A stretch of 64,000 nt of DNA from Nereocystis luetkeana (GCA_031213475.1 JARUPZ010000016.1:2909140-2973139), one strand, 5' to 3'; numbered from the stretch's first letter, positions 1 to 20,934 are shown. Notes: generated from the letters alone by a model not told the origin. Numbers and translations are program-made.

Positions 1-142
1 ACGTCATGTTATGGAGGGGTGGGGGCTGAGTGAGCAACCTAGAAGAAGGACCTGCGCCTGCTGAGGGATAAGGCAGCGCGGTTCGATCGAAAAGAGAAAC
101 CCCCACGGGTCGACATGTGGTGTGATCTCGATCCGAACATTT
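1..142. other. Unassigned left edge
   Basis: I recognise no gene or repeat here. The missing C-terminal exon(s) of the minus-strand MpaB-like gene should lie at or beyond this edge, but I found no segment matching the end of that family. Confidence 0.4.
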
Positions 143-605
143 ATCCCATTGGAATGTCCCATGGGATCCCACGTATCCCATCGAATGTACCACGGGATAT
201 CCGATGGGATGTCACACGGGATGCCATGAAATATCTCACGACATAACGGGATGTACTGTGGGATATCATCGGGATGTCCCGCGGGATGATGGGATATCCC
301 ACGGGATGCCATGAACAATCTCACGACATAACGGGATATACCGTGGGATATCATCGGATGTCCTGTGGGATAATAGGATATCCCACGGGATACCATGGAA
401 TATATAACAAAATAACGGGATATACCTTGGGATATCACCGGATGTCCCACAGGATAACAAGATATCCCATGGGATACCATGGGAAATCCCAACGCATGAC
501 AAGATGTCCCATGGGATATCATAGGATATCCCACGGGATAATGGGACATTCCACGGAATAATGTGATATCCCACGGAATACTGGGATACATCCCATGGGA
601 CAAAC
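143..605. repeat. GGGATATCCC-type minisatellite
   Basis: Imperfect repeats of roughly 20-26 bp are built on the palindromic words GGGATATCCC and CCCATGGGAT. Spacing and sequence drift from unit to unit. The palindromic content makes both strands read alike and opens spurious frames rich in S, H, G, I and P. The block lies just 3' of the probable seventh exon of the MpaB-like gene, so it probably occupies an intron. Confidence 0.8.
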
Positions 606-10569
<9,964 letters not shown>

Positions 10570-10780
10570 ACTATTTTGATGTTCCGACACCAGGTACCGG
10601 GTATAATGTTAGATTACACCCCCCCCAGGCTCGCCCTGTGCCTTGCTCAAGCGACTGCTCCTCGGGGAGGATGCGATGCGATACACCCATATATACGCCG
10701 CACCGAGAAAAAGCGCAGAAAAAAACAAGGGTTCGAGATGAGAACTTCCAAGAACTTTCGCCACCCTCCGACATGATCGT

Positions 10781-10884
10781 TGCGGGGGACCACAGTAAGC
10801 AGGACCAAACATTGTTGGAAAAAACAGCGAAATATACAGTTTTTTGTGTGTACCGTAGGCCCAATTTACCATGGTCCCCCGTCA
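10781..10884. mobile_element. MITE family A copy 5
   Basis: TGCGGGGGACCACAGTAAG at the left and TTACCATGGTCCCCCGTCA at the right. It is the first copy of the duplicated pair. Confidence 0.85.
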
Positions 10885-10910
10885 TGGTATCATTGAGGAA
10901 CATATGATCG

Positions 10911-11015
10911 TTGCGGGGGACCACAGCAAGCAGGACCAAACATTGTTGGAAAAAACAGCGAAATATACAGTTTTTTGTGTGTACCGTAGGCCCAATTTAC
11001 CATGGTCCCCCGTCA
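10911..11015. mobile_element. MITE family A copy 6
   Basis: Second copy of the duplicated pair, almost identical to copy 5. Confidence 0.85.
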
Positions 11016-11324
11016 TGGTATCATTGAGGAACATAACCAAAAAAAGGTACACCCTTTCCCTTGGGAGCCAAAAACAGATACACACCGGAATCGAGTGAAA
11101 TCGTACCACCCCACGAGCCGTCACGAGGAGCTTGATCGGCCAAATAGCTTCGTACATACCTGTCCAGTGTCTCCGAGGGAATGACACAACGCAACGACCC
11201 ACATGTACACTTGCTGGCGGCTGATAGATTGCATACCTCTACGTACTCGTATCTCATATGTTTAGTTTGAAGGGCGCAGGTTTTTGGGCGGGACCAGCTC
11301 TGTGTTCGTTGGGTCAGGGTGTCA

Positions 11325-11930
11325 AGCGAAAGCACGGAGACGGCCGACAGGGTAGCAAGGTACCAGGCGGACTAGCGGGGAGAAGCTGGCTATGCTAAAT
11401 ATGATACTCGTACCACAAACTAACTGCTGCCGTTACCTGGATGGTGCTCTGTGCTTTGGCTTGCCTGTTACTTTCCCTTGGTTCTTAGTCTTAACTCTGT
11501 TTACAGATAGTAATGGGGTTTTTTTTTTCGTCTTTTCCTTGTTCTTCAGCTCGTTATTTTCAACTGTCTGCCACACCCCCTGCGGAGGGGGGACGACAGT
11601 TTTTTTCCTTCCATTTTTTTTTATTATTTTATTATTTTTTATTTTTCTCTTTAGATTTGCCTCCTTTGTTTTTGTTTTTCTTTTTCTTTGTTCTATTTCG
11701 TTTCTCTATTTCATATAATGTTTATGACGTGCCTGTCGTACCCAGCACCCAGTACGATGACATGCCCACTGCTGTGTGCTTACTTCATACGTGGCAATGT
11801 AGGATCTCTGTGGCGTAGTTTCATGACCGCCGAACTTTGTATCTCTCCTAAATGGAATTGAAGAATCGGCACGGACAATGGTTGTGCTGAATGTCGCCGC
11901 GTAAAAAGAACGGTTTACAAATAGAGAGAT
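11325..11930 (+). mobile_element. LINE 3'-UTR copy, 5'-truncated
   Basis: It aligns with the reverse complement of 16.4-17.05 kb: GGTAGCAAGGTACCAGGCGG, CTCGTACCACAA, a T-rich middle, then GAATCGGCACGGACAATGG and AAAAAGAACGGTTTAC. No coding part remains. Confidence 0.75.
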
Positions 11931-12296
11931 GCAAATTCCGCGGTCACAAAACTACGCCACAGCAGATACTACTCGTACAGCTTGTTGATATGCAGTACGT
12001 AAGAAGTAGAAAATGCAATCCCCATGTTATCATACTCGATTCTGCTGTAGTTACCCTTTATATGTGGACAATAGCGAGGTATCATTGGAACAAGCGGTGC
12101 ACATTAGCAGCTGGCAAACGATGAAATAATAATATTAATAGCAATAAGCAGCAGCAGTGGCTACTGCTTGATATGTACCGGTGTGGCATACATGTGATAG
12201 TACGGCCGCCCTGCCTCGCACGCGTTACGAACGATTATTTACCAACACGCCAGTACACCCAGGGAAAGAGGAAATATCGAGGATTCGAGACGTTGA

Positions 12297-12382
12297 TCCT
12301 TTCAGGACCGGAGTCCCGTTTTGGGGACAAACTGCTCAGAATTTGAGTGGTTTGTCCCCAAAACGGGACTGTGGTCCTAAAA
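12297..12382. mobile_element. MITE family B copy 4
   Basis: CTTTCAGGACCGGAGTCCCG and GGGACTGTGGTCCTAAA flank the conserved AATTTGAGTGGTTTGTCCCC. The outermost GGGTTAA is lost. Confidence 0.75.
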
Positions 12383-12394
12383 CACCTTGGGCGG

Positions 12395-12545
12395 ATCATC
12401 TGTGATCTACTACAGTAGATATTTCAAGGCAGATATGTTTACTGGTCTGTATGATCTGCATGATCAATAGTAGCTCATCATGTTGCCGGGTGGGAGCCAT
12501 GCAATCTGCATGATCTAGGACATACACGTTTCCTGGGTTGGATCT
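12395..12545. repeat. GATC-rich repeat block
   Basis: ATGATCTGCATGATC words and CCGGGTGGGAGCC match 9740-10025. This copy lacks the CCAGGTA insertion. Confidence 0.65.
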
Positions 12546-12713
12546 GTGTTATGGTATATCCCCTTTCTGTCTCGCTCTCAGGTACTTCCAGCCAACTGAT
12601 GGCACAGCAGTGCTCGACTAGCCTCAGCCTGTGTCGCTCCTGGTTGGGCGGGCGAGCGACACCGCTCCCTCGAGTTTTGTTCCTCGATTCAGCGTCCGGG
12701 TAGTTGTAATGAC

Positions 12714-12822
12714 TATCACGGGGGGCCATAGTAAATAGGACCTATGGTAAACATAAAAACCAAGATATTTTGCTATTTTTACCATCAATATATGGTCCTA
12801 TTTACTATGGTCCCCCCGTAAT
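12714..12822. mobile_element. MITE family A copy 7
   Basis: ATCACGGGGGGCCATAGTAAA at the left and TTTACTATGGTCCCCCCGTA at the right, with TA on both flanks. Confidence 0.85.
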
Positions 12823-12944
12823 AGCTTGATTAGCCTACTCTCGCCTACCCGTCTTTTCGGACTTGTAATCTGCTTCGGCCTTATCGGATGGGTTTGGTTC
12901 TGCATATAGGGTCGTTCAGGGTGGGCTAGTGTTATAGTGTATGC

Positions 12945-13200
12945 TCTCCCTCCTGTAACGGCGTTTTGATTCTCAGCAAGTGTCCCCTCATCGTATCTGG
13001 CAAGCTTTATCGCCCGCCCGCCTGGCTGATGAACGTCTCGCTCCTTTGTTCACAGAAGGCATCCGGCGAGCAAGCCAACAACCACAATACTCGAATGATG
13101 ATAGCCTTCAAGCACCTTGTGTCAGTGACCAGAGCAGAGCCAGAAGCACTCCCTGTATAATAGCGGTACGAGTAGCCGGTCCCTATGGGTCCATACTGCC
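12945..13200 (-). repeat. Dispersed repeat family F, copy 1
   Basis: The reverse complement carries the order seen at 15.7-16.06 kb: GGACCGGCTACTCGT, TTCTGGCTCTGCTCTGGTCA, TTGCTCGCCGGATGCCTTCT and a block related to GCCTGCCAGGTATGATGAGG. Confidence 0.65.
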
Positions 13201-13884
13201 TTCTAACACTCAACATCTGTACTACGAAGTGATTCCTGTTAAATTACGGATTTTCTTCCCTCCCACGAATGCCTGTGGCAGCATGTGCCCAAAAGGCGCA
13301 TATATATGATGTCATACTGACCACCATGAATAGCGAAAGATGGTGACATGGCCGCTTTGGTAAGTGAGGTCCTTGAGCTGGCGCTGTATAGCGGTGAAAA
13401 TATGTCCCGACCGATCAAGGGTACAGCACGCGTGTCCATAGAAAGGAACTTTGGTTTTTCTGAACGGTCCAGCTCCAGGTTTCTCAAGGCATGTCTGTAC
13501 AACCTCTCGCGCCGGAAATCGAATACCTGGCGTGTCATGTGCTGTATGTATTACACCAGGCATGTCATGAGCAAATCACGTCGCCGAAAATCAATTCTCT
13601 ACTGAAACCTATAGAAGCAATCACACGGCAATGACTTATTTTGGCACGTTTTCGGCACAAAAGTTTTTGCACACGTGTTGTTTGAATAGATTCGACTGTC
13701 GCAAGCACTGTATGGCTGCAGAAGAAGAAATTCACCAATCACCAAGCCTTGTTGGGCGGGGTAGCTTCAAATCGCAAGCTGAATGTAGCTGGCGGGCCGA
13801 AAGTGGATGCGCCAGACTCGGGGGAATTCGCATCTAAGCACCAGGGTCGTATATGGTCTGCGGGCAGAGGATATTCGAACAACA
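13201..13884. other. No gene recognised; weak open frames
   Basis: Open frames on both strands (plus 13348-13605, 85 residues; minus 13239-13538, 99 residues) overlap each other. Neither shows a family, a convincing splice context or a distinctly better codon pattern. Confidence 0.3.
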
Positions 13885-14035
13885 GCCGGACGGGCCGGCC
13901 CCGCGGCTTGAAAACTAACGGGGTGCATACAGGGGGCGGCCCCGGGGCTTCAAAAAAGGGGGTGAACAGTAGAAGGGGCCTGGCGGTCAGTCCCCTCGGC
14001 TTGAAAAGGGGTGTACAGGTGAAACCGACTATTTT
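13885..14035. repeat. Short tandem repeat, about 50 bp units
   Basis: GGCCCCGCGGCTTGAAAAC, GGCCCCGGGGCTTCAAAA and CCCCTCGGCTTGAAAAGGGG recur about every 50-65 bp with GGTG(C/A)A between them. Confidence 0.6.
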
Positions 14036-15240
14036 TTTTTTTAGTAGGTAACCCTCGGGAAATCACGGAGGGCCCAATAGAAAACCGATGACAGCTTAAA
14101 CGTGTGTCGTCCCAATGGATGACGTCGGCGCTTCTTCAGGTGGGAATAAAATGGTCGACACACTGGAATTCCAAAATTTATGATGCTCCTGTTATATGTC
14201 GGGCAGGGATGCTTTTGCATACACAAAGTAAGATGACACGTCACGGACATGACGTACAAAGGGCAATAGAATGCGCACATGCGCACGTTGCAGCGAGAGG
14301 CGGAAAATACAAAACACCGTGCTCGCTGGATGCTGTGCTGGCGAAAGCTCGAAACACGAAAATCGAAAAACATCAAACTCTTCTTAGTGCAGAGCCAACC
14401 ACGTCGAGTCGAACATTCTCGCTGTCTGTCCTTAGCTGTTCGGGTATCGGCAAGTAGGGCCCTGGCCGAGCGCTAATAATAGGCACGGACGAAGAACCGA
14501 GCAGGTTAGTAAGCTCGCGTCGACCGCTGGGCACGACAAAAAAAAAAACAAAAAAAACGGTGCTCAGTGCAGCATTGAAATCAGGGGGGGGTACAGCTAG
14601 TAGTAGAAGGTCTGATACACTTGCTGTAGCTCTGCTGCTGTAGCATTTTTTTCGCTGTCAGGCGTGACACCAAAAAGAATCACTGCTGTATGCTGTATGA
14701 CGATGCTGCTGTATGCGATACAACTGTGGTACAGCAAAATCTGGTGCTCAGAACCTTTGTTGCTGTAAAACGTATAATCTTCGCTGCCAAGAGCAACAAC
14801 AACACCAAAAAACACTGCTGTCAGGTCCGACCGAACAAATATACACACTGCAGTAGAATACGAAGAACAACAGCAGTTCTCGTTGGACCTGGGGTGCTAA
14901 AAACAAGAATATCTCACTGCGAGCTGGGGAGATCTTGTTGCTCCTCTGCTGCGACAAAATATATATGTGAGCGGGTGCGAGGGCCAAGCGCGGCTACTTC
15001 TATAACAGAATAACACGCTCGGCGAAGGTACCATAAAGCAGAGGGACGGGGAAATGCGAGGGTCGCATACCCGTGGGTTCTATCTCGACCAACATGGAGA
15101 GTTGCACCTACTGAAGCTAACAATCGATTTGTATACTACCGGTGCTCCGTTAGAATACGTACATATCGTATATACGTCGAGAGTTGCATCTACTGAAACT
15201 AAAACAACTACTGAAACTAAAACAATCGATTTATTTACTA
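14036..15240. other. Gene-free stretch with triplet and short tandem repeats
   Basis: 14590-15010 is rich in CTG/CAG/GTA triplets without a stable unit. At 15100-15240 a motif around GTTGCATCTACTGAAACTAA recurs. I see no coding exon. Confidence 0.5.
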
Positions 15241-15699
15241 CTAACACTCGTTTAGAATGTATATACCAGGTACATATTACATTCTTCTGTAGACGTTGGA
15301 GCATGTTGGGCTTTAGGGCGTCAAAAAGAGGCTTGAGTCGATCGCTGATAAAAAAGCAGTAGGACAGCAGTGGGTCTACAGCAGTAGTATCTCCGTTGGT
15401 GCGAGCCGTGACTGCGTGACTGCTGTACGAGAAGTATCGGAATAACGACAGACTGCCGTAAACAAACAGCAGCGCCAAGGATACTCGTCATCAACATCAC
15501 AGCCGTCAGGCGGAAAAAACAGGAAGACCCGCAGAGCACGAAAATCTTCCGCGTCGCGCGGACCAACAGCGGCTGCACTAGTGGCACTGCGCGGCGCGAG
15601 GAAACGATGGCGGCTATCGCACCGTTCGAAAACAGTCGCCGGAGAAGACGTAGAATAATCTGCGGCGAACCAAAGCAAAATTTGGCTACGTCGTATGCA

Positions 15700-16060
15700 C
15701 AGGAGCGAGTAGCCGAACTTTTTGTGGAAACGAACAAAAATTGACCTCAAAGCAGGGAACCAAAAGCGTCGAGCCGACGACGCCAGTGTCGCCAGTGTCA
15801 AATTTAAAGGAAGAATCGGCCTAGGGACCGACTATGCTGCTATGCAGATAGCGCTTCTGGCTCTGGTCTGGTCACTCACGTAAGGCGCTTGAAGGTACTC
15901 ACTCTTGTACTAGTTGCTTGCTTGCTTGCCGGATGCCTTTTGAACGAAGGGGTAAGGCATTTCATTCGTCAGCCAGGCGAGAACGCCTGCCAGGTAGATG
16001 AACACTTGTACAAAATCACACCGCCGCGATAGCGGAGAGGGGATACAGCAGTAACATCTT
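15700..16060 (+). repeat. Dispersed repeat family F, copy 2
   Basis: It shares CCAAAAGCGTC, GACGACGCCA, CTAGGGACCGA, GGCTCTG(C/G)TCTGGTC, GCTTGCC and AACGCCTGCCAGGTA with 29.5-29.9 kb in the same order. Confidence 0.65.
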
Positions 16061-16363
16061 CCCGAGGACCGACCTGCAGGGGATTCTTTTGTTACGTTTT
16101 TTGCCGCCGAAAATATATTTATATTTGGTCTAAGGTGATTCCATATTTGCCAAAAGATAATTCAAAAGAAAAATCAGGGAATAATAATAAAAAAAAAAAC
16201 TTCCCATTAGGTCAGGTGTTCGTAATTTCTTTTCCCGTCTTCTTTCTTTTATTTTTCCTTTTCTTTCTTCTTTCTGTTCCCTCTTCGTATTTTCCTTTTT
16301 TTCTGTTTTTTTTTTCGAGTGTACATGAAATACCATGGAGGATATGTTTCCTGGTATTATTTG

Positions 16364-16387
16364 GCTGCAAGTGATACGGGATGGTGT
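16364..16387 (+). repeat. Target-site duplication, LINE 3' side
   Basis: 24 bp beginning GCTGCAAGTGATACGG and ending GATGGTGT are identical to 18451-18474. Confidence 0.9.
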
Positions 16388-16578
16388 GTGTGTGTGTGTG
16401 TTCTTCACATTAAACCGTTCTTTCTACCCGTCGACATCCAGCACAACTAGTGTCCGTGCCGATTCTTCAATCCTAGAAGAGATACAAGTGCTGTGGTCAC
16501 AAAGCTACGCCACAGAGATACTACGTTGCCACGTGTGCAGTGTGCACTGCAGTGGGCAATGCAAAGCCATGTCATCAT

Positions 16579-16587
16579 ACCAGGTAC
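16579..16587. other. TACCWGGTA micro-insertion, diagnostic case 3
   Basis: GTCATCATACCAGGTACTAG here aligns with GTCATCATACTAG in the reverse complement of the LINE fragment at 5325-5510. The difference is exactly CCAGGTA. Confidence 0.75.
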
Positions 16588-17284
16588 TAGTTACGACAGG
16601 CACGACATACGCAATCTGTGAAATAGTGAAACGAAAAGGAACAATCAAAGAGAAAACAAAAACAAGGTAGACAAATCGAAAGAGAAAAAGAAGAAAAATG
16701 AAAGCAAAATCTAGGAGAAACAATCTGAAGTGCCCCCCCCCCGCAGGCGAGGTGGCCAACACTTGAAAAAGAACGAGCTGGAGAAAAGAAAGAAAAAAAA
16801 TAAAAATAAGAAAAAACACCACTGCTTGTAAACAGAGTAAGACAAAGAACCAAGGAAAAAAGTAACAAGGAAAAATAAGAACAAAGGGGAAATAATAGGC
16901 AGACCAAAGCCCAAAGCACCTTCCAGGTGGCGGCAGCAGCTTGTGGTACGAGTAGTATAGCCAGGTTCTCCCTGCTAATCCGCCTGGTACCTTGCTACCC
17001 AGACTGCCGTCTCCGCCCTGCGTTCGTCAACTATGCCCAACCCCTTGGCGTCAGACAATACGAAACGAGCAGAGCAGGTTCGTCTTCCAACCACGCCACA
17101 CGGCTCCTTCAGTACGGTTTATCAATCAGAAAAGGAAGAGGAAGAGAAAAAATAATATGAAAATCATGGAGAGTCAGCGCAAGAAAGAAAAAAAAACAAA
17201 AACAAGAAGAGAAGACAAGGGAAGACCACGTTCGAACCAGCTGCACCGGTTGGTAGCACTAGTAGTATGGTCATGTTCTACTTT

Positions 17285-18450
17285 CTAGTCGACTTGGTGC
17301 CTTGCTACCCTGTCTGCCATCTCCTTCCTACTTTCGTCTACCGCCGTTTCCCTTCTACCCCTCCTGTTCCCCCCCCTCTCCGCATTCCCTCGGTCGGGCT
17401 TTCTGCCACTTCTCCTGTTGCCCCCTCCCCCCCCGTTCCCTTGGGCACCATCCACGGCGGATGCGCGGCGCTGCCTACTCATCTCAGCCTCAGCCTCGTG
17501 CCACCTCACCATGAACCGTTCGGCTGCTTCAAGGATCCCCCGGTACCACTTCCCCGCCTTTTTGGCTGCAGTGGACCACAACGCGGTCTCAACTCCAAAC
17601 ACCAAGGGGGCAACTTCCGTTGACCCTTCGGTGGCTCGGAACTCCCTAAGGTCTTCGACTATGCATCTATGCCAAGTCTTACACTGTCCGCCTGGTCTCG
17701 GGTTCTCCCCACCAGTTATCGTCCCGAACATTACCCGACTGGGTAATCGCTCCTTGCTTTGCCGTGCCACGCCCCCCGCAAAGAAGAGCCGCCGTTTACG
17801 AATGGTCGTTTCGATGCTCTCGCAACGTGTCATCTTGAGGGCCTTCGCGTACGAGAGGGTGGCATGGTCAGTATGAAGTCGGCGCTGGAAGCCAATGACT
17901 CGCAGCAGGACTTGGTGGTGAGCCGTTCGAAGCTTGGCAAAGTGTTCCGCTCTGAGGGTCCACGTCACACACCCGTACAGCAGGGTCTCAATCACCTCGG
18001 CCTTCAGCATTCGGACTTTAAGGCTAAGGGGGGCGGTCGTCCTATCATACAACTCCGGGCCGAACCGTTTGAGGCATGCTCGCATGAGGCGGATCCGTCG
18101 GTCGATTTCGAGCGAGAGCGCAGCGTTTTCGTGGATAACGCCGCCTAGGTATAAGAACTGGGTCGTCTGCTTATACCTCTGACCTGCCGCTTCGATGACG
18201 AGCGGTGGTGCGAGGGTTGTCCGGTCTGGTGTTTGTAGGACCATTGTCTCAGTCTTCTTTTCCGACACCGTGAGGCCTGCTGCTTCGAAGACAGTCACGA
18301 TGACTGTCATCATTTTTGCGAGCCCTTCAGCCGACTTCGAGACAATTCCTGCATCATCGGCGTACAACATGCCCCATACAGACCTTCGCACGCACGCCAA
18401 TGGCTCCTCCTTCCCTGTTCGAACTACTCCAGCTACTCCAGCTTCACTGA
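17285..18450 (-). pseudogene. LINE reverse transcriptase, C-terminal fragment
   Basis: About 388 codons are open. Reverse transcriptase motif C is visible as LYADDAGIVS near residue 31, followed by GLTVSEKKTE and LYLGGVI (motif D/E region) and the thumb. A C-terminal region with RRLFFAGGVAR and LPSRVMFG is typical of LINE-encoded proteins. A Gly/Arg-rich tail follows. The catalytic Asp pair is intact, but the fingers, palm motifs A and B and any endonuclease are missing. There is no genuine start codon: the frame opens at the truncation point inside the target-site duplication. It is therefore dead on arrival, although the frame itself is unbroken, which suggests a fairly young insertion. Confidence 0.9.
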
Positions 18451-18474
18451 GCTGCAAGTGATACGGGATGGTGT
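18451..18474 (+). repeat. Target-site duplication, LINE 5' side
   Basis: Identical 24-bp partner of 16364-16387. The host sequence continues as ACCACAGCTCG after it. Confidence 0.9.
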
Positions 18475-18954
18475 ACCACAGCTCGTTAGTACCATTCTGC
18501 TAAATCCCTTACTGACTGTGTGGTATAATACTGTCGTGCGCACTATCTCGTACTTGTTCGTTTTCTCAGGGAAAAGAGCTAATGTGAGAACATCACCATC
18601 ATCATCACCGAGGCCTTATGACACCAGGAGAGGTGTGTGCGCAAAATTTAACGGTCTGACTCGAAAGAACAGCATGAAGTTTGGCCAGGGAATAAATCTC
18701 TTTCATTTAACTCGAAATATACATCCCAGCTTTTTACGTACCTGTGCTGCTGTCTTTTCAATCAATCTTCAAGCGTCAGTCGTTCAACGGGGGGAAACAC
18801 TACTCCCAACATATACCAGGTAGTACTATTAATATTACGGGGGGTGGTGATACCATAACCCATGATGCCTCCAGTAGACCATTTACCATTTGTTCGAGTA
18901 CATGGTTGGTTGTGACAGACTCTGTGTACGCGACGGAGGGAATACTATTAATTC

Positions 18955-19047
18955 ACCCTTTTAGAACCGCAGTCCCGTTCTGGGGACAACCCAGTCAAAT
19001 TTCAAGTAGTTTTGTCCCCAAACGGGACTGCGGTTCTAAAGGGGTTA
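18955..19047. mobile_element. MITE family B copy 5
   Basis: ACCCTTTTAGAACCGCAGTC at the left and GACTGCGGTTCTAAAGGGG at the right, followed by TTAAT. Almost perfect terminal inverted repeats. Confidence 0.88.
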
Positions 19048-19157
19048 ATACTGTTTGTATTTAATACTGCTGTATAACGCTAACCATCAATGGTTGATTG
19101 TGTCCGGTCGGGGTTAGTAGTAGGGTTAGGTACAGACATCAGTACTACTATTACTAT

Positions 19158-19238
19158 TAAATGTGTGTTCTTCACATTAAACCGTTGTTTCTACCCGTCG
19201 ACATCCAGCACAATCAGTGTCCGTGCCGATTCTTTTAA
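19158..19238 (-). mobile_element. LINE 3'-end fragment
   Basis: TGTGTTCTTCACATTAAACCG and CAGTGTCCGTGCCGATTC match the extreme 3' end of the LINE. About 80 bp. Confidence 0.75.
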
Positions 19239-19499
19239 TTTTTAATAGTAGCTTACAACTTCCAGTATAAGCAGTATCAATATTAATAGTAGTTTACAGC
19301 AATTTTAGTAGTAATTGAGAAAATAAACGGTATAGGAACGTTTCCCTTATTTAGTTACTCGCCTTATTTAGTTACTCGTAACATTTACCCAAGGGGATTT
19401 TTCAGATTCAGGATTATCCACTTTTCTTTCAAAAGCGATTCACACGGCGGTGGCGACTTCAAGAGCAACGACTGATGTCCTGCCGTCGACCCCATTTGT

Positions 19500-19770
19500 C
19501 ATGTCCAAGGTCGGGGCATTTTGTATCCCTTGCTACTACAATTAATACTGAAGGTTTGCCCATTGAGCAGGTACTCGTTGATGTTCACGTGTGTGTGCTT
19601 TGATTGCTTAGAGGTAGAAGAAGGGCGGTTTTATTCGAGCGCGATGAGAGACGGAGAGCGAGGCTATGCCTCGCGGGAAAACCCCTGGTTTTCCATCTCA
19701 AATACGCCTCCCAAGTACTACAAATATCATCCCAACACCTGTACCCCACAACCAGTCAGGTAATTACTTG
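19500..19770. repeat. Dispersed repeat family G, copy 1
   Basis: GTACTCGTTGATGTTCACGTG, CGCGGGAAAACCCCTGGTTT and TACGCCTCCCAAGTACTACA recur, split, at 22650-22790 and 23745-23915. Between those halves lie the GGTACCC tandem repeats. Confidence 0.6.
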
Positions 19771-20054
19771 CCTTTCTGGACCATTCATTGCAGTACAGCA
19801 ATAATATTTAAATTATCTGTAGGATCGCTCTCACTCGCGTTAATTACACGGGGGAAAAAACGTATACAAGTGTATGTACAGCGCAGCAAGTGCAGTACAG
19901 AAGGGGGGAACCCCAACCCTAACCCAATCAACCAAATGCATTGTAGTGCATGTGTGTGCAGCTGGGGTAAAATATGCCCGTTCAGGCGAAGTTCTTCAGA
20001 CAGGCGTGCTCAAATAAAAACGATGGTGCTTCTATAATTATTGTTGTTTAATTA

Positions 20055-20392
20055 TATTTTTAATCACTTTCACTTTGCACCTTAACTCGTACCTAGTACG
20101 AGGTTTTGCGGTTTTACCCTCAGCGATCTTCTTCTGAACAAGCCGTGATCACAGGTACCGACCCTTCCCCCCCCCGGTACGTGCCTTTATTTTTGTCGCG
20201 CATAGGGTCCAGCATTCCCTCTGCTCGTCGATTTTCATCGAATGGAGCTAACTCACGTTCTCGCGCTTTCCGCTAATCAATTTTTATGCAAGAAAAAGTC
20301 CTTACGAGTATGCACTCGGTGATACTTGAACCCACGAAACTGATATTAGCAGGCACGCGGACCACCTACCAAGCCACCGGGGGGGGCGGCTC
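20055..20392 (-). mobile_element. tRNA-derived SINE, copy 1 (full head)
   Basis: Read on the minus strand, it starts with a tRNA-like head: box A-like TGGCTTGGTAGGTGG and box B-like GTGGGTTCAAGTATC, spaced as in tRNA genes. A body follows with GCATAAAAATTG, GGACCCTATGCGCGAC and GAAGATCGCTGAGGGT. The anticodon arm has lost tRNA folding, so it is not a working tRNA. Confidence 0.75.
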
Positions 20393-20934
20393 CATAGCGA
20401 GGGAGCGTTTTGTCACGACCTAACTGTAAGGGATACAAGACGCTTCGCTCAGGAAGGAAAACTATTTATTATGCGAAGCGGACAGAGGTCCATCATTGAA
20501 TACATAGTTTTTTACGACAATCACATTGTAGTTACACACTGTCGACTTGATAATGCCAAGAGTCCCACCGCCATGCTTCAGGAGAAAACAGCTCGGACGC
20601 CCCATACGTTTCGCATCGCGGGCGGTTCGGCTCTCTACGCTCGCTCCCATGCCGTACGTACGTACATACCCCAGGTAGGATACTTATTATTATTTCTTAT
20701 GTTGAGTAACTGCTGTATGAAAAGAGAAAACACAGCACGGCACAGTAGCATTGCCGCAAAAACAGTGAAAATGAAACAAAATTTCGGAAAGAAAAAAAAA
20801 TCCCCGTCCCCTCGTGTAATAGTTTTCTGCCTGATTGGAACACCTGGCACCGGTCAAAACATTAAAAAAAAAAAAACGAACAGCAGAGCTTCTTTCTCAG
20901 CCTCGTACACCGCCCGCCCCTCTGGCTAGCACCT

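Larger units (their letters stand above)
10773..11034. repeat. 131-bp tandem duplication containing MITE family A
   Basis: Two near-identical 131-bp units start at 10773 and 10904 (ATGATCGTTGCGGGGGACCA). Each holds one family A copy (10781-10884 and 10911-11015) plus the same flank GTATCATTGAGGAACATA. The flank is duplicated too, so this is a segmental duplication and not a second insertion. Confidence 0.9.
16388..18450 (-). mobile_element. Non-LTR retrotransposon (LINE), 5'-truncated, about 2.06 kb
   Basis: A LINE insertion whose borders are fixed by a 24-bp target-site duplication (16364-16387 and 18451-18474). The minus strand holds the C-terminal part of a reverse transcriptase (18450-17285), then about 900 bp of 3' UTR ending in GAAAGAACGGTTTAATGTG and a (CA)n tail. 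The 3' UTR contains a diverged internal duplication (16940-17060 versus 17235-17345, sharing TGGTACCTTGCTACCC or its variant). No endonuclease domain is present because the 5' part was lost at insertion. Four 3'-end fragments elsewhere in the window belong to the same family. At 16579-16587 the UTR carries TACCAGGTA, absent from the fragment at 5325-5510. Confidence 0.92.

Noticed and set aside
11160-11220. Minus-strand exon with CTCGSLRC, reminiscent of a post-SET Cys motif
   Set aside because: Only 61 bp, the acceptor has no pyrimidine tract, and there is no SET domain nearby. The resemblance rests on four residues.
12561-12601. Plus-strand terminal exon (acceptor TCGCTCTCAG, frame YFQPTDGTAVLD then stop)
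   Set aside because: Good acceptor, but 13 codons with no partner exon found.
13348-13605. Plus-strand frame MAALVSEVLELAL...
   Set aside because: An equally open frame exists on the opposite strand and no family or splice partner is visible.
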